A stretch of DNA of 64,000 nt. It comes from Arthrobacter sp. zg-Y844 (lineage in GTDB: Bacteria; Actinomycetota; Actinomycetes; Actinomycetales; Micrococcaceae). The notes below the pieces were generated by a model. That model worked only from the letters and a program-made list of their open reading frames with translations, was not told the DNA's origin and ran no database searches. Positions 17,995-26,585 of this stretch are shown here, one piece after another. The stretch covers positions 868,001 through 932,000 of the forward strand of contig NZ_JANFLS010000001.1 of assembly GCF_024385465.1 (NCBI RefSeq), in the 5' to 3' direction. The translations under genes were made by a program, and so were the position numbers. Each line of letters opens with the position of its first letter. Positions within the stretch are counted from its first letter, which is position 1.

Positions 17995-18786
17995 ATGCCC
18001 GGTTACATCCCCACGCCGCCGCCGATCCGCGTTCCGGGTCCGGTCCCGTTCGCCGGAGCGGGCCAGGCGACGACGGCGGCCCTACCCCTTATCCCCGACC
18101 TCCGCGACACGCGCCCCGCCGTCCGGGGAGGGCAGGCCGGCCCGCGCGCCCTGGAGGCGCACCGGGTGAGCGTCATCCGGGACGATCCGGGCAAAGGGGA
18201 TGTCCGGGCCCTGCTCGCAGAGAACCGCGACCTGCTGTATCCCGCGGGAACGGTAGCCGCCGGCCTGACTCCTCCGTCCCTGCGGGACCCCTCCGTCACT
18301 TTCTGGACGGTCCGCGAGGACGGCACCCTGCTGGGCTGCGGCGCGTTGAAGGAACTTCCTCCCCTGTTCGGAGGCGCAGCAGGTGAATACGGCGAAATCA
18401 CCTCGATGCGCACGGTCGAGTCCGCCCGTGGACGGGGCGTTGCCCAGATGCTCCTGCAGCAGATCATCACGAACGCCCGCGCCCGCGGCTACATCGCGTT
18501 GCTGCTGGAAACCGGAACCCAGGAGTTCTTTGCCTCGTCCAGGCGGCTGTATCAGCGTTCGGGTTTCACCCCGTGCCCGCCGTTCGGCAGCTACCGCGCC
18601 GACCCCAACAGCACCTTCATGTGCCTGGACCTGCGGGCCGCCGCGACGGGACCGGCGGAAGCCGCCGCCGTCCCGGATGCCTCCCCGGAGGGCAAGGTCT
18701 ATGCCAAGCCCGGGACCCTGACCGAAATTCTTGCAGCACAGCGAGCCCTGGCGGCGGCCCCGATCCCGAACCCGAGACGCCGCTGA
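17995..18786 (+). CDS. GNAT family N-acetyltransferase with N-terminal extension
   Basis: 263 residues: a Pro/Ala-rich, probably disordered first ~55 residues, then a GNAT fold. EYGEITSMRTVESARGRGVAQ (about 133-153) gives the beta-4 strand and the RxGxA acetyl-CoA pyrophosphate loop, and LYQRSGFTPCPPFGSYR is the usual C-terminal part of motif B. The ATG at 17995 has GGAAGAAG upstream, so the TTG 15 bases earlier is unlikely. The acceptor substrate is unknown. A hydrophilic tail of ~45 residues follows the domain. Confidence 0.75.
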   Translation: MPGYIPTPPPIRVPGPVPFAGAGQATTAALPLIPDLRDTRPAVRGGQAGPRALEAHRVSVIRDDPGKGDVRALLAENRDLLYPAGTVAAGLTPPSLRDPSVTFWTVREDGTLLGCGALKELPPLFGGAAGEYGEITSMRTVESARGRGVAQMLLQQIITNARARGYIALLLETGTQEFFASSRRLYQRSGFTPCPPFGSYRADPNSTFMCLDLRAAATGPAEAAAVPDASPEGKVYAKPGTLTEILAAQRALAAAPIPNPRRR

Positions 18787-18914
18787 TCAGCACGCGCGAA
18801 ACATCCGAAGAATAAGGAGTACGACGACGCCGGGCGCTGTGTGGGCGCATCGTCACGGCCGGACCAGCCTGCCAACTCAAAGCCGCCGGAACTCCGCCGT
18901 CTAAACTGGCAGGC

Positions 18915-20174
18915 ATGGCAATATCAACGGCGGACCCGGCGTCCCGCACCCGCACCCGGATCCTCTGGCTCGCGCTCGGCCTTCCGGTTGCGCTGCTCCT
19001 GGTGGTCCTCGGCGCCCAGATCCACGGCCTGGATTTCACCGTGTACCGCGAAGGAGCCCGGGCGTTCCTCGGCCTGGGCGAGCATCGCCTGTATGACCCG
19101 AGCCTGGTCGAAACGGACACCCGCGGCCTGCCGTTCACGTATCCGCCCTTCGCCGCCCTGCTGCTGACACCGTTCGCGGTCCTGCCCGAGGCCGTGGGGC
19201 TGGTCCTGCTCACCGCGACGTCGTGCGCCTGCCTGGTGCTGACCGCCTTCCTGGTCGCCCGCTACCTCACGGAAAACAAGGTGCTGCCGCCGCGGCTGCA
19301 CACCGCCCTGGGCGGCAGCACAGGCGTTGCCGTCCTCGCCACCCTGCTGATCGGCGTGCTCGGCCCGTGGCGCGAGGGCCTGGGCTTCGGCCAGATCAAC
19401 CCGATGCTGATGCTCCTGATCGTCGCGGACCTGCTCCGGCCGCCGTCGTCAAAGCTTCCGCGCGGCATCCTCATCGGCCTGGCCGCGGGCATCAAGCTCA
19501 CCCCGCTGGCGTTCGGGCTGATCTTCCTGGTCCGGAAGGACTGGCGGGCCATCCTCACCATGGGCCTCACTTTCGCCGCCACCATTGCCGTCGGCTGGCT
19601 GGCGTCCCCGGAGCAGTCCCGCGTGTTCTGGCTCGACTCGCTCTTCGATTCCGACCGTGTCGGGGACACCACGGACATGTACAACGTGTCGCTGAACTCG
19701 CTGCTCACGCATCTGGGCACACCCGAGGCGCTGCAGCGTCCGCTCTGGCTGCTGGCCTCGGCCGCCGTCGTCGTGCTGGGCTTCTTCGCCATCCGCCGCT
19801 CGGACGCCCGCGGTGACACGGTGGCGGCGATCAGTGCGAACGCCGTGGTGATGCTCGCGATCTCGCCGATTTCCTGGTTCCACCACTGGGTCTGGATTGC
19901 GCTGGTGCTGCCGGCGCTGTGGGTGGCGGTGCGACGACGGCGGGCCGGGGTCCGCGGCGCGGGCATCGCCCTGCTGGTGGTGATGGTGCCGGTGTTTATG
20001 CTGTCCTCGATCACCGTCACCATGATGCTGACCGGCGTCGTGAGCGGCCAGGGCCCGGCGGCGCTGGAGCTGTTCACGGGCCTGGGCGTGGTGCTGCCGG
20101 TCGCGGCACTGGCGTTCTGGGCCACCGCGCCGGTGCCGGCGCGTGACCATTCGTTGCATGGATACCTGCCATAG
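18915..20174 (+). CDS. GT87/DUF2029 family membrane mannosyltransferase-like protein
   Basis: 419-residue polytopic protein of the GT-C fold, glycosyltransferase family 87, which in actinobacteria uses polyprenyl-phosphate mannose to add alpha-1,2 mannose to lipoglycans. The extracytoplasmic DFTVYREGARAFLGLGEHRL after helix 1 carries the catalytic Asp of the family, followed by LPFTYPPFAALLLTPF. About ten helices are visible. The neighbours do not help: a GNAT gene upstream and the aromatic operon downstream. Lipoarabinomannan-like or other envelope glycans are possible targets. Confidence 0.75.
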   Translation: MAISTADPASRTRTRILWLALGLPVALLLVVLGAQIHGLDFTVYREGARAFLGLGEHRLYDPSLVETDTRGLPFTYPPFAALLLTPFAVLPEAVGLVLLTATSCACLVLTAFLVARYLTENKVLPPRLHTALGGSTGVAVLATLLIGVLGPWREGLGFGQINPMLMLLIVADLLRPPSSKLPRGILIGLAAGIKLTPLAFGLIFLVRKDWRAILTMGLTFAATIAVGWLASPEQSRVFWLDSLFDSDRVGDTTDMYNVSLNSLLTHLGTPEALQRPLWLLASAAVVVLGFFAIRRSDARGDTVAAISANAVVMLAISPISWFHHWVWIALVLPALWVAVRRRRAGVRGAGIALLVVMVPVFMLSSITVTMMLTGVVSGQGPAALELFTGLGVVLPVAALAFWATAPVPARDHSLHGYLP

Positions 20175-20196
20175 GAAAAGACTGCTTCCACAACTA

Positions 20197-20212
20197 CGTG
20201 ATGGCGATCACA
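20197..20212. promoter_or_regulatory. CRP/GlxR-like site upstream of the aromatic operon
   Basis: CGTGATGGCGATCACA matches the CRP/GlxR pattern GTGA-N6-TCAC exactly in its core. Its centre is about 41 bases before the dioxygenase start. Such sites mediate cAMP-dependent control of carbon catabolism in actinobacteria. A second site of the same core stands before the divergent importer (31549-31568). Confidence 0.55.
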
Positions 20213-20245
20213 GTTAGGTTCTGAAAAGCTCAGCACCTAGCGAAT

Positions 20246-21277
20246 GTGAGAATGCCCGTGGAACGACTCCTCTCCCATCTGGCACATCTGGAGATCACCA
20301 GCCCCGACGTCGAGGCCTCCACCCGGTTCTATGTCGAGAACTTCGGCATGCGCCTGGTTGATTCCCTTGACGGCGTTTCCTATCTGCGCTGCTGGGGCGA
20401 CCATTACCGGTACAGCCTGGTGGTACGGCCGGGGGAAGAACCGTCCCTGGCGAACATGGCCTGGCGCACGGCGTCCGCTGAGGCACTCGAGGCGGCGGCG
20501 GCAAATGTGGAAGCCGCCGGGGTGCAGGGCGAATGGATTCCGGGCGGGCACGCGCACGGCAAGGCCTATCAGTTCACCGGCCCCTACGGGCACCCGATGA
20601 AACTGTTCTACGAGGTGGAGCCGTACGTAGCGGAACCCGGCTGGACATCCATCTACCCGGACCGGCCCGAACGCCGGAGCAGCCACGCCGCGGCACCGCG
20701 ATTCCTGGACCATGTGACCGTGGCCAGCAGCGACGTCACCGGGTTCGCCGACTGGTACAGCGCCGCCCTGGGCTTCCGGATCATGGCTTTCACCACCTTG
20801 GACGAAGCACCGATCACGGTCTTCTCCGTGCTTACCACCAATGAAAAATCGCACGATCTGGGGGTGGTCATGGACACCTCGGGCCGGGCCGGACGCGTCA
20901 ACCACATCGCGTTCTGGGTGGACACCCATGAGGACCTGCTGCGCGCCGCGGACGTGTTGATGGAAAACGGCACCCCGATGGAATACGGACCCTCCATCCA
21001 CGGCATCGGTGAGCAGAACTTCCTGTACTTCCGGGAGCCGAGCGCTCTGCGGGTGGAACTGAACTCGGGCGGCTACCGCAACTACGTCCCCGACTGGGAG
21101 CCGCGCACCTGGACACCCTCTCAGGGATCAAACAATTTCTACCGCAACGGGGCCATGCCGCATTCGCTGACCGAATCCTTCCCGTTGGCGGACGGGTTCA
21201 CCGCCACGGAGGAAGGCGCCTCGGAGGAAATGAAACAAGCGCTGCTCAACCCCTACGCCAAGCACGGCAGGGGCTGA
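20246..21277 (+). CDS. Extradiol (catechol 2,3-type) ring-cleavage dioxygenase
   Basis: 343-residue two-domain VOC dioxygenase opening a catecholic ring next to the hydroxyls with Fe(II) or Mn(II). The N-terminal module starts LLSHLAHLEITSPDVEAS. The catalytic C-terminal module has the 2-His-1-Glu triad His156 (FLDHVTVAS), His220 (VNHIAFWV) and Glu271 (LRVELNSGGY). A GTG at 20246 or ATG at 20252 may start it; neither has a clear ribosome site. First gene of a six-gene operon, so its product feeds the hydrolases downstream. The ring substrate is unknown. Confidence 0.85.
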   Translation: MRMPVERLLSHLAHLEITSPDVEASTRFYVENFGMRLVDSLDGVSYLRCWGDHYRYSLVVRPGEEPSLANMAWRTASAEALEAAAANVEAAGVQGEWIPGGHAHGKAYQFTGPYGHPMKLFYEVEPYVAEPGWTSIYPDRPERRSSHAAAPRFLDHVTVASSDVTGFADWYSAALGFRIMAFTTLDEAPITVFSVLTTNEKSHDLGVVMDTSGRAGRVNHIAFWVDTHEDLLRAADVLMENGTPMEYGPSIHGIGEQNFLYFREPSALRVELNSGGYRNYVPDWEPRTWTPSQGSNNFYRNGAMPHSLTESFPLADGFTATEEGASEEMKQALLNPYAKHGRG

Positions 21278-21281
21278 ATCG

Positions 21282-22256
21282 ATGACCTACTCGCTGATCA
21301 CGTTTCGGGACCCGGGCACCGGCGAGCCCCGGGCCGGACTGGAAACCGGCGGCCGCGTCCTGCCGCTGACGGACGCGAACCTGGACCTGCCCGGAAACAG
21401 GGTCACCCTGGAAGCGGTGGTCGAACACTGGGACAAAGCCGAGGGCCAGTTGGACCGGCTCGCGGAAGAGTCCGCCGGTGCTGCCGCCGGCTGGCTCGAC
21501 TACGCGGACCTCACGGTGCTCGCGCCGCTGCGGCCGCAGCAGGTCCTGCAGGCCGGGGCCAATTACCGCCAGCACGTCATTGACCTGGCAGTGGCGCACC
21601 GCGACGGTGAAGGCACGGACGAGGAGATCCGGGAACGGACCGCCGCCACGATGGACCGGCGGGCCGCCGAGGGTACCCCGTACTTTTTCATCGGCCTCCC
21701 GACGGCGATGGCCTCCGCCACCGAGGACCTGGTGCTCCCCGGCTACAGCCAGGCCCATGACTGGGAGCTGGAACTCGCCGCCGTCGTCGGCAAGCGGGCC
21801 TTCCGCGTGAGCCCCGAAGATGCCCTGGAGTACGTCTTCGGCTACACGATGGTCAACGACATCACGACCCGTGACCTCGTCTTCCGCAAGGACATGCCGG
21901 CCATCGGCAGTGACTGGTACCGGTCCAAGAACGCCCCGGGTTTCCTGCCGACGGGACCGCTGGTGCTGCCGGCAAAGTTCGTGGCCGATCCGCAGGACCT
22001 CATGGTGACGCTGCGGCTCAACGGCGAAACCATGCAGGCAGAATCGACCGCCGACATGATCTTCACCGTGGCCCAGCTGGTTTCGCATGCCTCCCAGCAG
22101 ATGCCGCTGCTGCCCGGGGACCTGATCCTGACCGGCAGCCCCGCCGGCAACGGGGCCCACTGGGGACGGATGCTCCGCGACGGCGACGTTATGGAAGGCA
22201 CGATTACCGGGTTGGGAACGCAGCTCGTGCGCTGCAGGGATGAGGTGGCACCGTGA
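21282..22256 (+). CDS. Fumarylacetoacetate hydrolase family protein 1
   Basis: 324-residue FAH-superfamily enzyme acting on the ring-cleavage product as hydrolase, decarboxylase, isomerase or hydratase. LQAGANYRQHVIDLA (about 87-101) and AHDWELELAAVVGKRAF (about 153-169), with its ExE metal ligands, plus PLLPGDLILTGSPAGNG (about 274-290), are the family landmarks. It starts five bases after the dioxygenase and overlaps the next gene by four bases (GTGA). Which reaction it performs cannot be told from sequence alone. Confidence 0.82.
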   Translation: MTYSLITFRDPGTGEPRAGLETGGRVLPLTDANLDLPGNRVTLEAVVEHWDKAEGQLDRLAEESAGAAAGWLDYADLTVLAPLRPQQVLQAGANYRQHVIDLAVAHRDGEGTDEEIRERTAATMDRRAAEGTPYFFIGLPTAMASATEDLVLPGYSQAHDWELELAAVVGKRAFRVSPEDALEYVFGYTMVNDITTRDLVFRKDMPAIGSDWYRSKNAPGFLPTGPLVLPAKFVADPQDLMVTLRLNGETMQAESTADMIFTVAQLVSHASQQMPLLPGDLILTGSPAGNGAHWGRMLRDGDVMEGTITGLGTQLVRCRDEVAP

Positions 22257-23263
22257 CCGGAATCAATGCCGAAGACCAGGAGATGATCCGCCGCGACGAC
22301 GCGCTGGGAAGCATCGAGGCGATGGCTGCTGCGCACAACAACTGGGGGCGCTGGGGGCCGGATGACGTCCTGGGCACCCTGAACTTCATCGATGAGGCCA
22401 AGCGGGTGGAGGCAGCCCGGCTGGTCCGCACCGGCCAGACGTTCTCCCTGTCCCAGCCGTTCAATACCGACGGTCCGCAGAAGGGCTGGCGCCGCCGGAT
22501 CAACCCCGTCCACACCATGACCGACACCGGCACGGAAGCGGAGTTCGGCAACCAGGGCTTTCCGCACGGCATCGGAGGCGCCGACGACTTCATCGCGATG
22601 CCGCTGCAGTGCTCCACGCAGTGGGACGGGCTCGGCCACATTTTCGACCGGGGAAAGGCCTGGAACGGCCGGCGGGCGGGTGCGGTGGTGACCAGCGAAG
22701 GCGACCAGCTCACCGGAATCCAGACCGCGGCGGCCCGGATCGTCACCCGGGGCGTGCTGCTCGACGTCGGCCGGGCACTGGGACCCGGCGCGGGCAGCGG
22801 CGACGGGGAGCTGCCGGACGGATTCGCCATCACCGCCGAGCATATCGAGGCCACCATCGAGCAGCAGGGGCCCAGCTCGGAGATCCGGCGCGGTGACATC
22901 GTGGTGCTGCGCACCGGCCAATACGCCCGGACCCTGAGGCAGGGGTGGGGGGACTACGCAGGCGGGCCGGCGCCGGGACTGTCCTTCAGCATGGCGCCCT
23001 GGCTGCACCGCAGCGAGATCGCCGGAATCGCCACCGACACGTGGGGGTTCGAGGTCCGGCCGAACGAATTCGACACCGCGTTCCAGCCGCTGCACCAGAT
23101 CGCCATCCCCAACCTGGGCCTCTATCTGGGCGAAATGTGGGATCCGGAGCAGCTTGCCGCGTCCTGCGCGGCGGACGGCCAATATGACTTTCTGCTGACG
23201 GCGGCCCCGCTGCCCATCACCGGCGCCGTCGGCTCGCCGGTCAATCCCATCGCCGTGAAATAA
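22253..23263 (+). CDS. Cyclase family (kynurenine-formamidase-like) metal hydrolase
   Basis: 336-residue protein of the cyclase/KynB-like fold. The usual metal motif HxGTHxD reads here as QCSTQWDGLGHIF (about 118-130), keeping the Asp and a later His but replacing the first histidines, so the metal site is a variant. HNNWGRWGPDDVLGTLNFI near the N-terminus is typical of the long cyclase subfamily found in aromatic and lactone pathways. Translation is coupled to the FAH gene through a GTG start. It probably hydrolyses a lactone, amide or ring-cleavage intermediate. Confidence 0.75.
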   Translation: MTGINAEDQEMIRRDDALGSIEAMAAAHNNWGRWGPDDVLGTLNFIDEAKRVEAARLVRTGQTFSLSQPFNTDGPQKGWRRRINPVHTMTDTGTEAEFGNQGFPHGIGGADDFIAMPLQCSTQWDGLGHIFDRGKAWNGRRAGAVVTSEGDQLTGIQTAAARIVTRGVLLDVGRALGPGAGSGDGELPDGFAITAEHIEATIEQQGPSSEIRRGDIVVLRTGQYARTLRQGWGDYAGGPAPGLSFSMAPWLHRSEIAGIATDTWGFEVRPNEFDTAFQPLHQIAIPNLGLYLGEMWDPEQLAASCAADGQYDFLLTAAPLPITGAVGSPVNPIAVK

Positions 23264-23307
23264 GCCGATACATAATCCGCCGGAATGAAAACAAAGGAGT
23301 TTGCATC

Positions 23308-24435
23308 ATGGCAGCTGTGAACAGGGTAGGCATTGTCGGGTCGGGCGCAGCCGGATTAACGGCGGCGATTCTGCTGGCCGACGCCGGCGTGGACGTGGAA
23401 GTCCTGGAGAAGGAAGCGGCCCCGTCCCCGCTCGGCTCCGGCATCACCCTGCAGGGCAACGCCCTGCGGATCTTCCGGCACCTCGGCATCTGGGACGAAA
23501 TTGCCGCCAAGGGCTTCGCCTTCAGCGAGCTCGGCTTCCGCGCACCGGATCCGGCAGGAACCGTGCTGTCCGTGGTTGACGACGTCCGGACCGGCGGGCC
23601 GGACCTGCCCGCCACCCTGGGCATGTACCGGCCGGACCTTACCGACGCGCTCCGGCGCCGCGCCGCCGATGCCGGAGTACGGATCAGCTACGGCAGGCGG
23701 CTCAAGGGGGTGGAACAGGACACGGGTTCAGTCACCGTCATTACCGACGACGGCGACCGCCTTCCCTATGACCTGCTGATCGGCGCCGACGGACTGCACT
23801 CGGCGGTGCGGGCCGCGATCGGGATCACCACCGAACCGGAGCCCACCGGAATGGGAATCTGGCGGGCGTTCGTGGACCGGCCGGCCGATGTGGTCCGCAC
23901 CGATCTGACCTACGGCGGGCCCTGCTACATTGCCGGGTACTGCCCCACCGGCCAGGACAGCATGTACGCCTATCTGGTCGAGGACGCCCAGGAGCGCAGG
24001 GTGGAGGACGGACCGGAGATCATGGCCGGACTCGCGGCAGCCTACGGCGGGCCGTGGACGGAGATCCGGGCCGGCCTGGACCACAGTGCGCGGATCAACT
24101 ACACCCGGTTCACTGCGCACTTGGTGGACGGACCCTGGAACCGCGGCAGGGCCGTGATTATCGGCGATGCCGCCCACAGCTGCCCGCCCACCATCGCCCA
24201 GGGGGCAGCCATGGCCGTGGAAGACGGAGCCGTCCTGGCGGATCTGCTGACCAGCCGGGAAACGCTGGATGACTCCCTCTGGACGGCCTTCACGCAGCGA
24301 CGGCTGGAACGGGCCCGCACCGTCATCCGCGGATCGGTGCAGCTGGGACAGTGGATGCTCGAAGGACGGATGCGGGACGCCGACGTCCCGGGCGTGATCG
24401 CCACCGTAGCGGCAACCGTGAGCCAGCCCGCATGA
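23308..24435 (+). CDS. FAD-dependent aromatic monooxygenase
   Basis: 375-residue class A flavoprotein hydroxylase, like salicylate or 6-hydroxynicotinate monooxygenases, using NAD(P)H to hydroxylate or decarboxylatively hydroxylate an aromatic acid. It shows VGIVGSGAAGLTAAILLADA (FAD Rossmann, GxGxxG, about 7-26), LIGADGLHSAVR (DG motif) and AVIIGDAAHSCPPTIAQGAA (GD motif). An AAAGGAG site precedes the ATG. It probably makes the catechol or hydroquinone opened by the first gene of the operon. Its stop overlaps the next start (ATGA). Confidence 0.85.
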   Translation: MAAVNRVGIVGSGAAGLTAAILLADAGVDVEVLEKEAAPSPLGSGITLQGNALRIFRHLGIWDEIAAKGFAFSELGFRAPDPAGTVLSVVDDVRTGGPDLPATLGMYRPDLTDALRRRAADAGVRISYGRRLKGVEQDTGSVTVITDDGDRLPYDLLIGADGLHSAVRAAIGITTEPEPTGMGIWRAFVDRPADVVRTDLTYGGPCYIAGYCPTGQDSMYAYLVEDAQERRVEDGPEIMAGLAAAYGGPWTEIRAGLDHSARINYTRFTAHLVDGPWNRGRAVIIGDAAHSCPPTIAQGAAMAVEDGAVLADLLTSRETLDDSLWTAFTQRRLERARTVIRGSVQLGQWMLEGRMRDADVPGVIATVAATVSQPA

Positions 24436-25550
24436 CCGGAAAAGAGTCCCTGCCCGCGGTGGTGGACGTCCATGCCCACGTGGTCCTGCCGGCGCTGCAG
24501 GAGTATGTGGCGGCCTGCGCTCCGGCGGAGTTTGCTGCCGCGCAGGAACTCGATGCCCGCCGGCAGGGACCCGAATCGGTGAAAATCTCCGGCGCCATGA
24601 TCCGGGAACGCTGGCCGCGGCTGGTGGACCTGTCCCGGCGGCTCGCGGACATGGATGCCGCGGGAGTCGACGTGCAGCTGGTCTCTCCCTCGCCGTCGCA
24701 CTATTACTATTTCGCCGGCCTGGAGCTCGGCGGGGAAATCGCCCGCCGCGCCAACACCGCGGTCATGGAGCTGGTGGCGTCCGCCCCCGGCCGGCTTGCG
24801 GGGCTGGGACTTGTTCCGTTGCAGCACCCGGAGGCCATGGTCGCGGCCCTGGAGCATGCGGTGCTGGACTGCGGCCTGCTGGGGGTGGAAATCGGGTCCT
24901 ACGCCCCCGGATTCGGGCGTCTCCCCGGGCAGGAACCGAACGCCGGGACCGTGGAACTGTCCGACGCCCGCCTGGAGCCTTTCTGGGCCCGGGCCGAAGA
25001 ACTCGGAGCGCTCGTTTTCCTGCACCCTTTCGGCTGCTCGCTGGATGAGCGGCTGGACCGGTTCTACCTGGCGAATACCGTCTCGCAGCCGGCGGAGAAC
25101 GCCGTCGCCCTTTCCCACCTGATCTTCGCCGGGGTGCTGGACCGCTACCCGGAGCTGCGGATCATCGCGGCGCACGGCGGCGGCTACCTGCCCAGCACGC
25201 TCGGCCGGTCCGACCATGCCTGGCGGGTCAGGCCGGACGCACGCGTGTGCGCTGCCCCGCCGTCGTCGTACATCAGCCGCCTGTGGTTCGACTCGCTCAC
25301 CCACAGTCCTGCTGAACTGCGCGCACTGGCCGGGGCCGCCGGGGCGGACCGGATCCTGCTGGGCTCCGACTACCCGTTCGACATGGGCTCGGAAGACCCC
25401 GTAGGGGACGTCCGGGCCGCCGGTCTTTCCCTCGGGGAGGAACAGGCACTCCTCGCCGGCAATGCCGCAGCGCTCGGGATCCGGGCCGGCCGTGCCGAGG
25501 CCGGCGCCAGTAGTGCCGCACCCAGGGAAGGAATTGAAATCGATGGTTAA
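24432..25550 (+). CDS. ACMSD-like amidohydrolase family decarboxylase
   Basis: 372-residue TIM-barrel metalloenzyme of the amidohydrolase_2 group, which includes ACMS, gamma-resorcylate and 2,3-dihydroxybenzoate decarboxylases. VVDVHAHVVLP has the HxH zinc pair, LVFLHPFG and IAAHGGGYLP give two more histidines, and LLGSDYPFDMG has the catalytic Asp. Removal of a ring or semialdehyde carboxylate fits the operon. The ATG at 24432 is chosen for its overlap with the monooxygenase stop. Confidence 0.83.
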   Translation: MTGKESLPAVVDVHAHVVLPALQEYVAACAPAEFAAAQELDARRQGPESVKISGAMIRERWPRLVDLSRRLADMDAAGVDVQLVSPSPSHYYYFAGLELGGEIARRANTAVMELVASAPGRLAGLGLVPLQHPEAMVAALEHAVLDCGLLGVEIGSYAPGFGRLPGQEPNAGTVELSDARLEPFWARAEELGALVFLHPFGCSLDERLDRFYLANTVSQPAENAVALSHLIFAGVLDRYPELRIIAAHGGGYLPSTLGRSDHAWRVRPDARVCAAPPSSYISRLWFDSLTHSPAELRALAGAAGADRILLGSDYPFDMGSEDPVGDVRAAGLSLGEEQALLAGNAAALGIRAGRAEAGASSAAPREGIEIDG

Positions 25551-26547
25551 GCTCGCACGCTGGAACGACGGCGGTGAGGTCCGCTCCGGCTTCATCCATG
25601 AGGACCGGGCCTACGGGCTTCCCGGAGGACAGACTGCCAACGACCTGCTCGAGGCCGGGTTGGACGAGACCCTGGCAACCGCGGAACGGGTCATCGGAGC
25701 CGCCTCGTCCGCGCCGCTGTCCGCCGTGGTGCTGCTGGCTCCGCTGGTGCCGGCCACCCTGCGCGACTTCGTTGCCTTCGAGGAACACGTGGAGGGGATG
25801 CGGATCAGCATCGACGGCGCGCCCGGCGTTATGGAGGAGTGGTACCAGGCCCCCACGTTCTACTTCAGCAATCCGCACACCATCCGGGCCACGGGTGAGG
25901 AGATTCCCATCCCGGCCGGCTGCAGCCAACTGGATTTCGAGACGGAGGTCGCCGCCGTCATCGGGCGGGTTCCCGGCAGCAGCGGCAGCAACCTCAGCGC
26001 AGCGCAGGCGCAGCAGCACATCTTCGGTTACACCGTCTTTAACGACTGGTCCGCCCGGGACCTGCAGCGCCGGGAGATGAAGGTCAGCCTGGGTCCGTGC
26101 AAGGGAAAGGACTTCGCCGGCACCCTGGGTCCGTGGATTGTCACTGCCGACGAATTCGCTCACCGGTACGACTCCGACGGTTTCCTGGCCCTGCAGATGA
26201 GCGTGGACGTTAACGGGTCTCGGGTCGGAGAGGATCTGCTGTCCAATATGGGCTGGCCGTTTGCCGAGCTGGTTGCCTACGCGTCGCAGGATTCCCGGGT
26301 GCTTCCGGGCGACGTGCTGGGGTCCGGCACCTGCGGCAGCGGCTGTCTTGCCGAACTGTGGGGACGCCTCGGTGATCAGGCTCCGCCTCCCCTGCAGACG
26401 GGGGACAGCGTCAGCATGACGGTGGAGGGCATCGGCACCATCACGAACACCGTGGGACCCCGTCGTGAAGCATCCACCCTGGTGCGTGCCCGGCCCCGGC
26501 AGCGCCTGCCGCGCAGTTACGACGGCGCCGCGGCGGCGCGGGGCTGA
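25543..26547 (+). CDS. Fumarylacetoacetate hydrolase family protein 2
   Basis: 334-residue FAH-family protein, only distantly similar to the first copy. LDFETEVAAVIGR (about 145-157) supplies the acidic metal ligands, HIFGYTVFNDWSARDLQRRE and LGPCKGKDFAGTLGPWIV are the acylpyruvase/fumarylacetoacetase-type core, and SGTCGSGC replaces the usual SGTxxG loop. It overlaps the amidohydrolase by eight bases and has AAGGA upstream. Likely the terminal C-C bond hydrolase of the pathway. Its stop falls within a 29-bp tandem duplication. Confidence 0.82.
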   Translation: MVKLARWNDGGEVRSGFIHEDRAYGLPGGQTANDLLEAGLDETLATAERVIGAASSAPLSAVVLLAPLVPATLRDFVAFEEHVEGMRISIDGAPGVMEEWYQAPTFYFSNPHTIRATGEEIPIPAGCSQLDFETEVAAVIGRVPGSSGSNLSAAQAQQHIFGYTVFNDWSARDLQRREMKVSLGPCKGKDFAGTLGPWIVTADEFAHRYDSDGFLALQMSVDVNGSRVGEDLLSNMGWPFAELVAYASQDSRVLPGDVLGSGTCGSGCLAELWGRLGDQAPPPLQTGDSVSMTVEGIGTITNTVGPRREASTLVRARPRQRLPRSYDGAAAARG

Positions 26548-26585
26548 ACGTCAGGGCCGCGGCGGCGCGGGGCTGAACGTCAGGG
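26528..26585. repeat. 29-bp perfect tandem duplication spanning convergent stop codons
   Basis: Bases 26528-26556 are repeated identically at 26557-26585. The first copy holds the stop of the FAH gene and the second holds the stop of the convergent LysR gene. Each copy contains both potential stops, so a deletion to one copy would make the two genes overlap. Confidence 0.9.
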
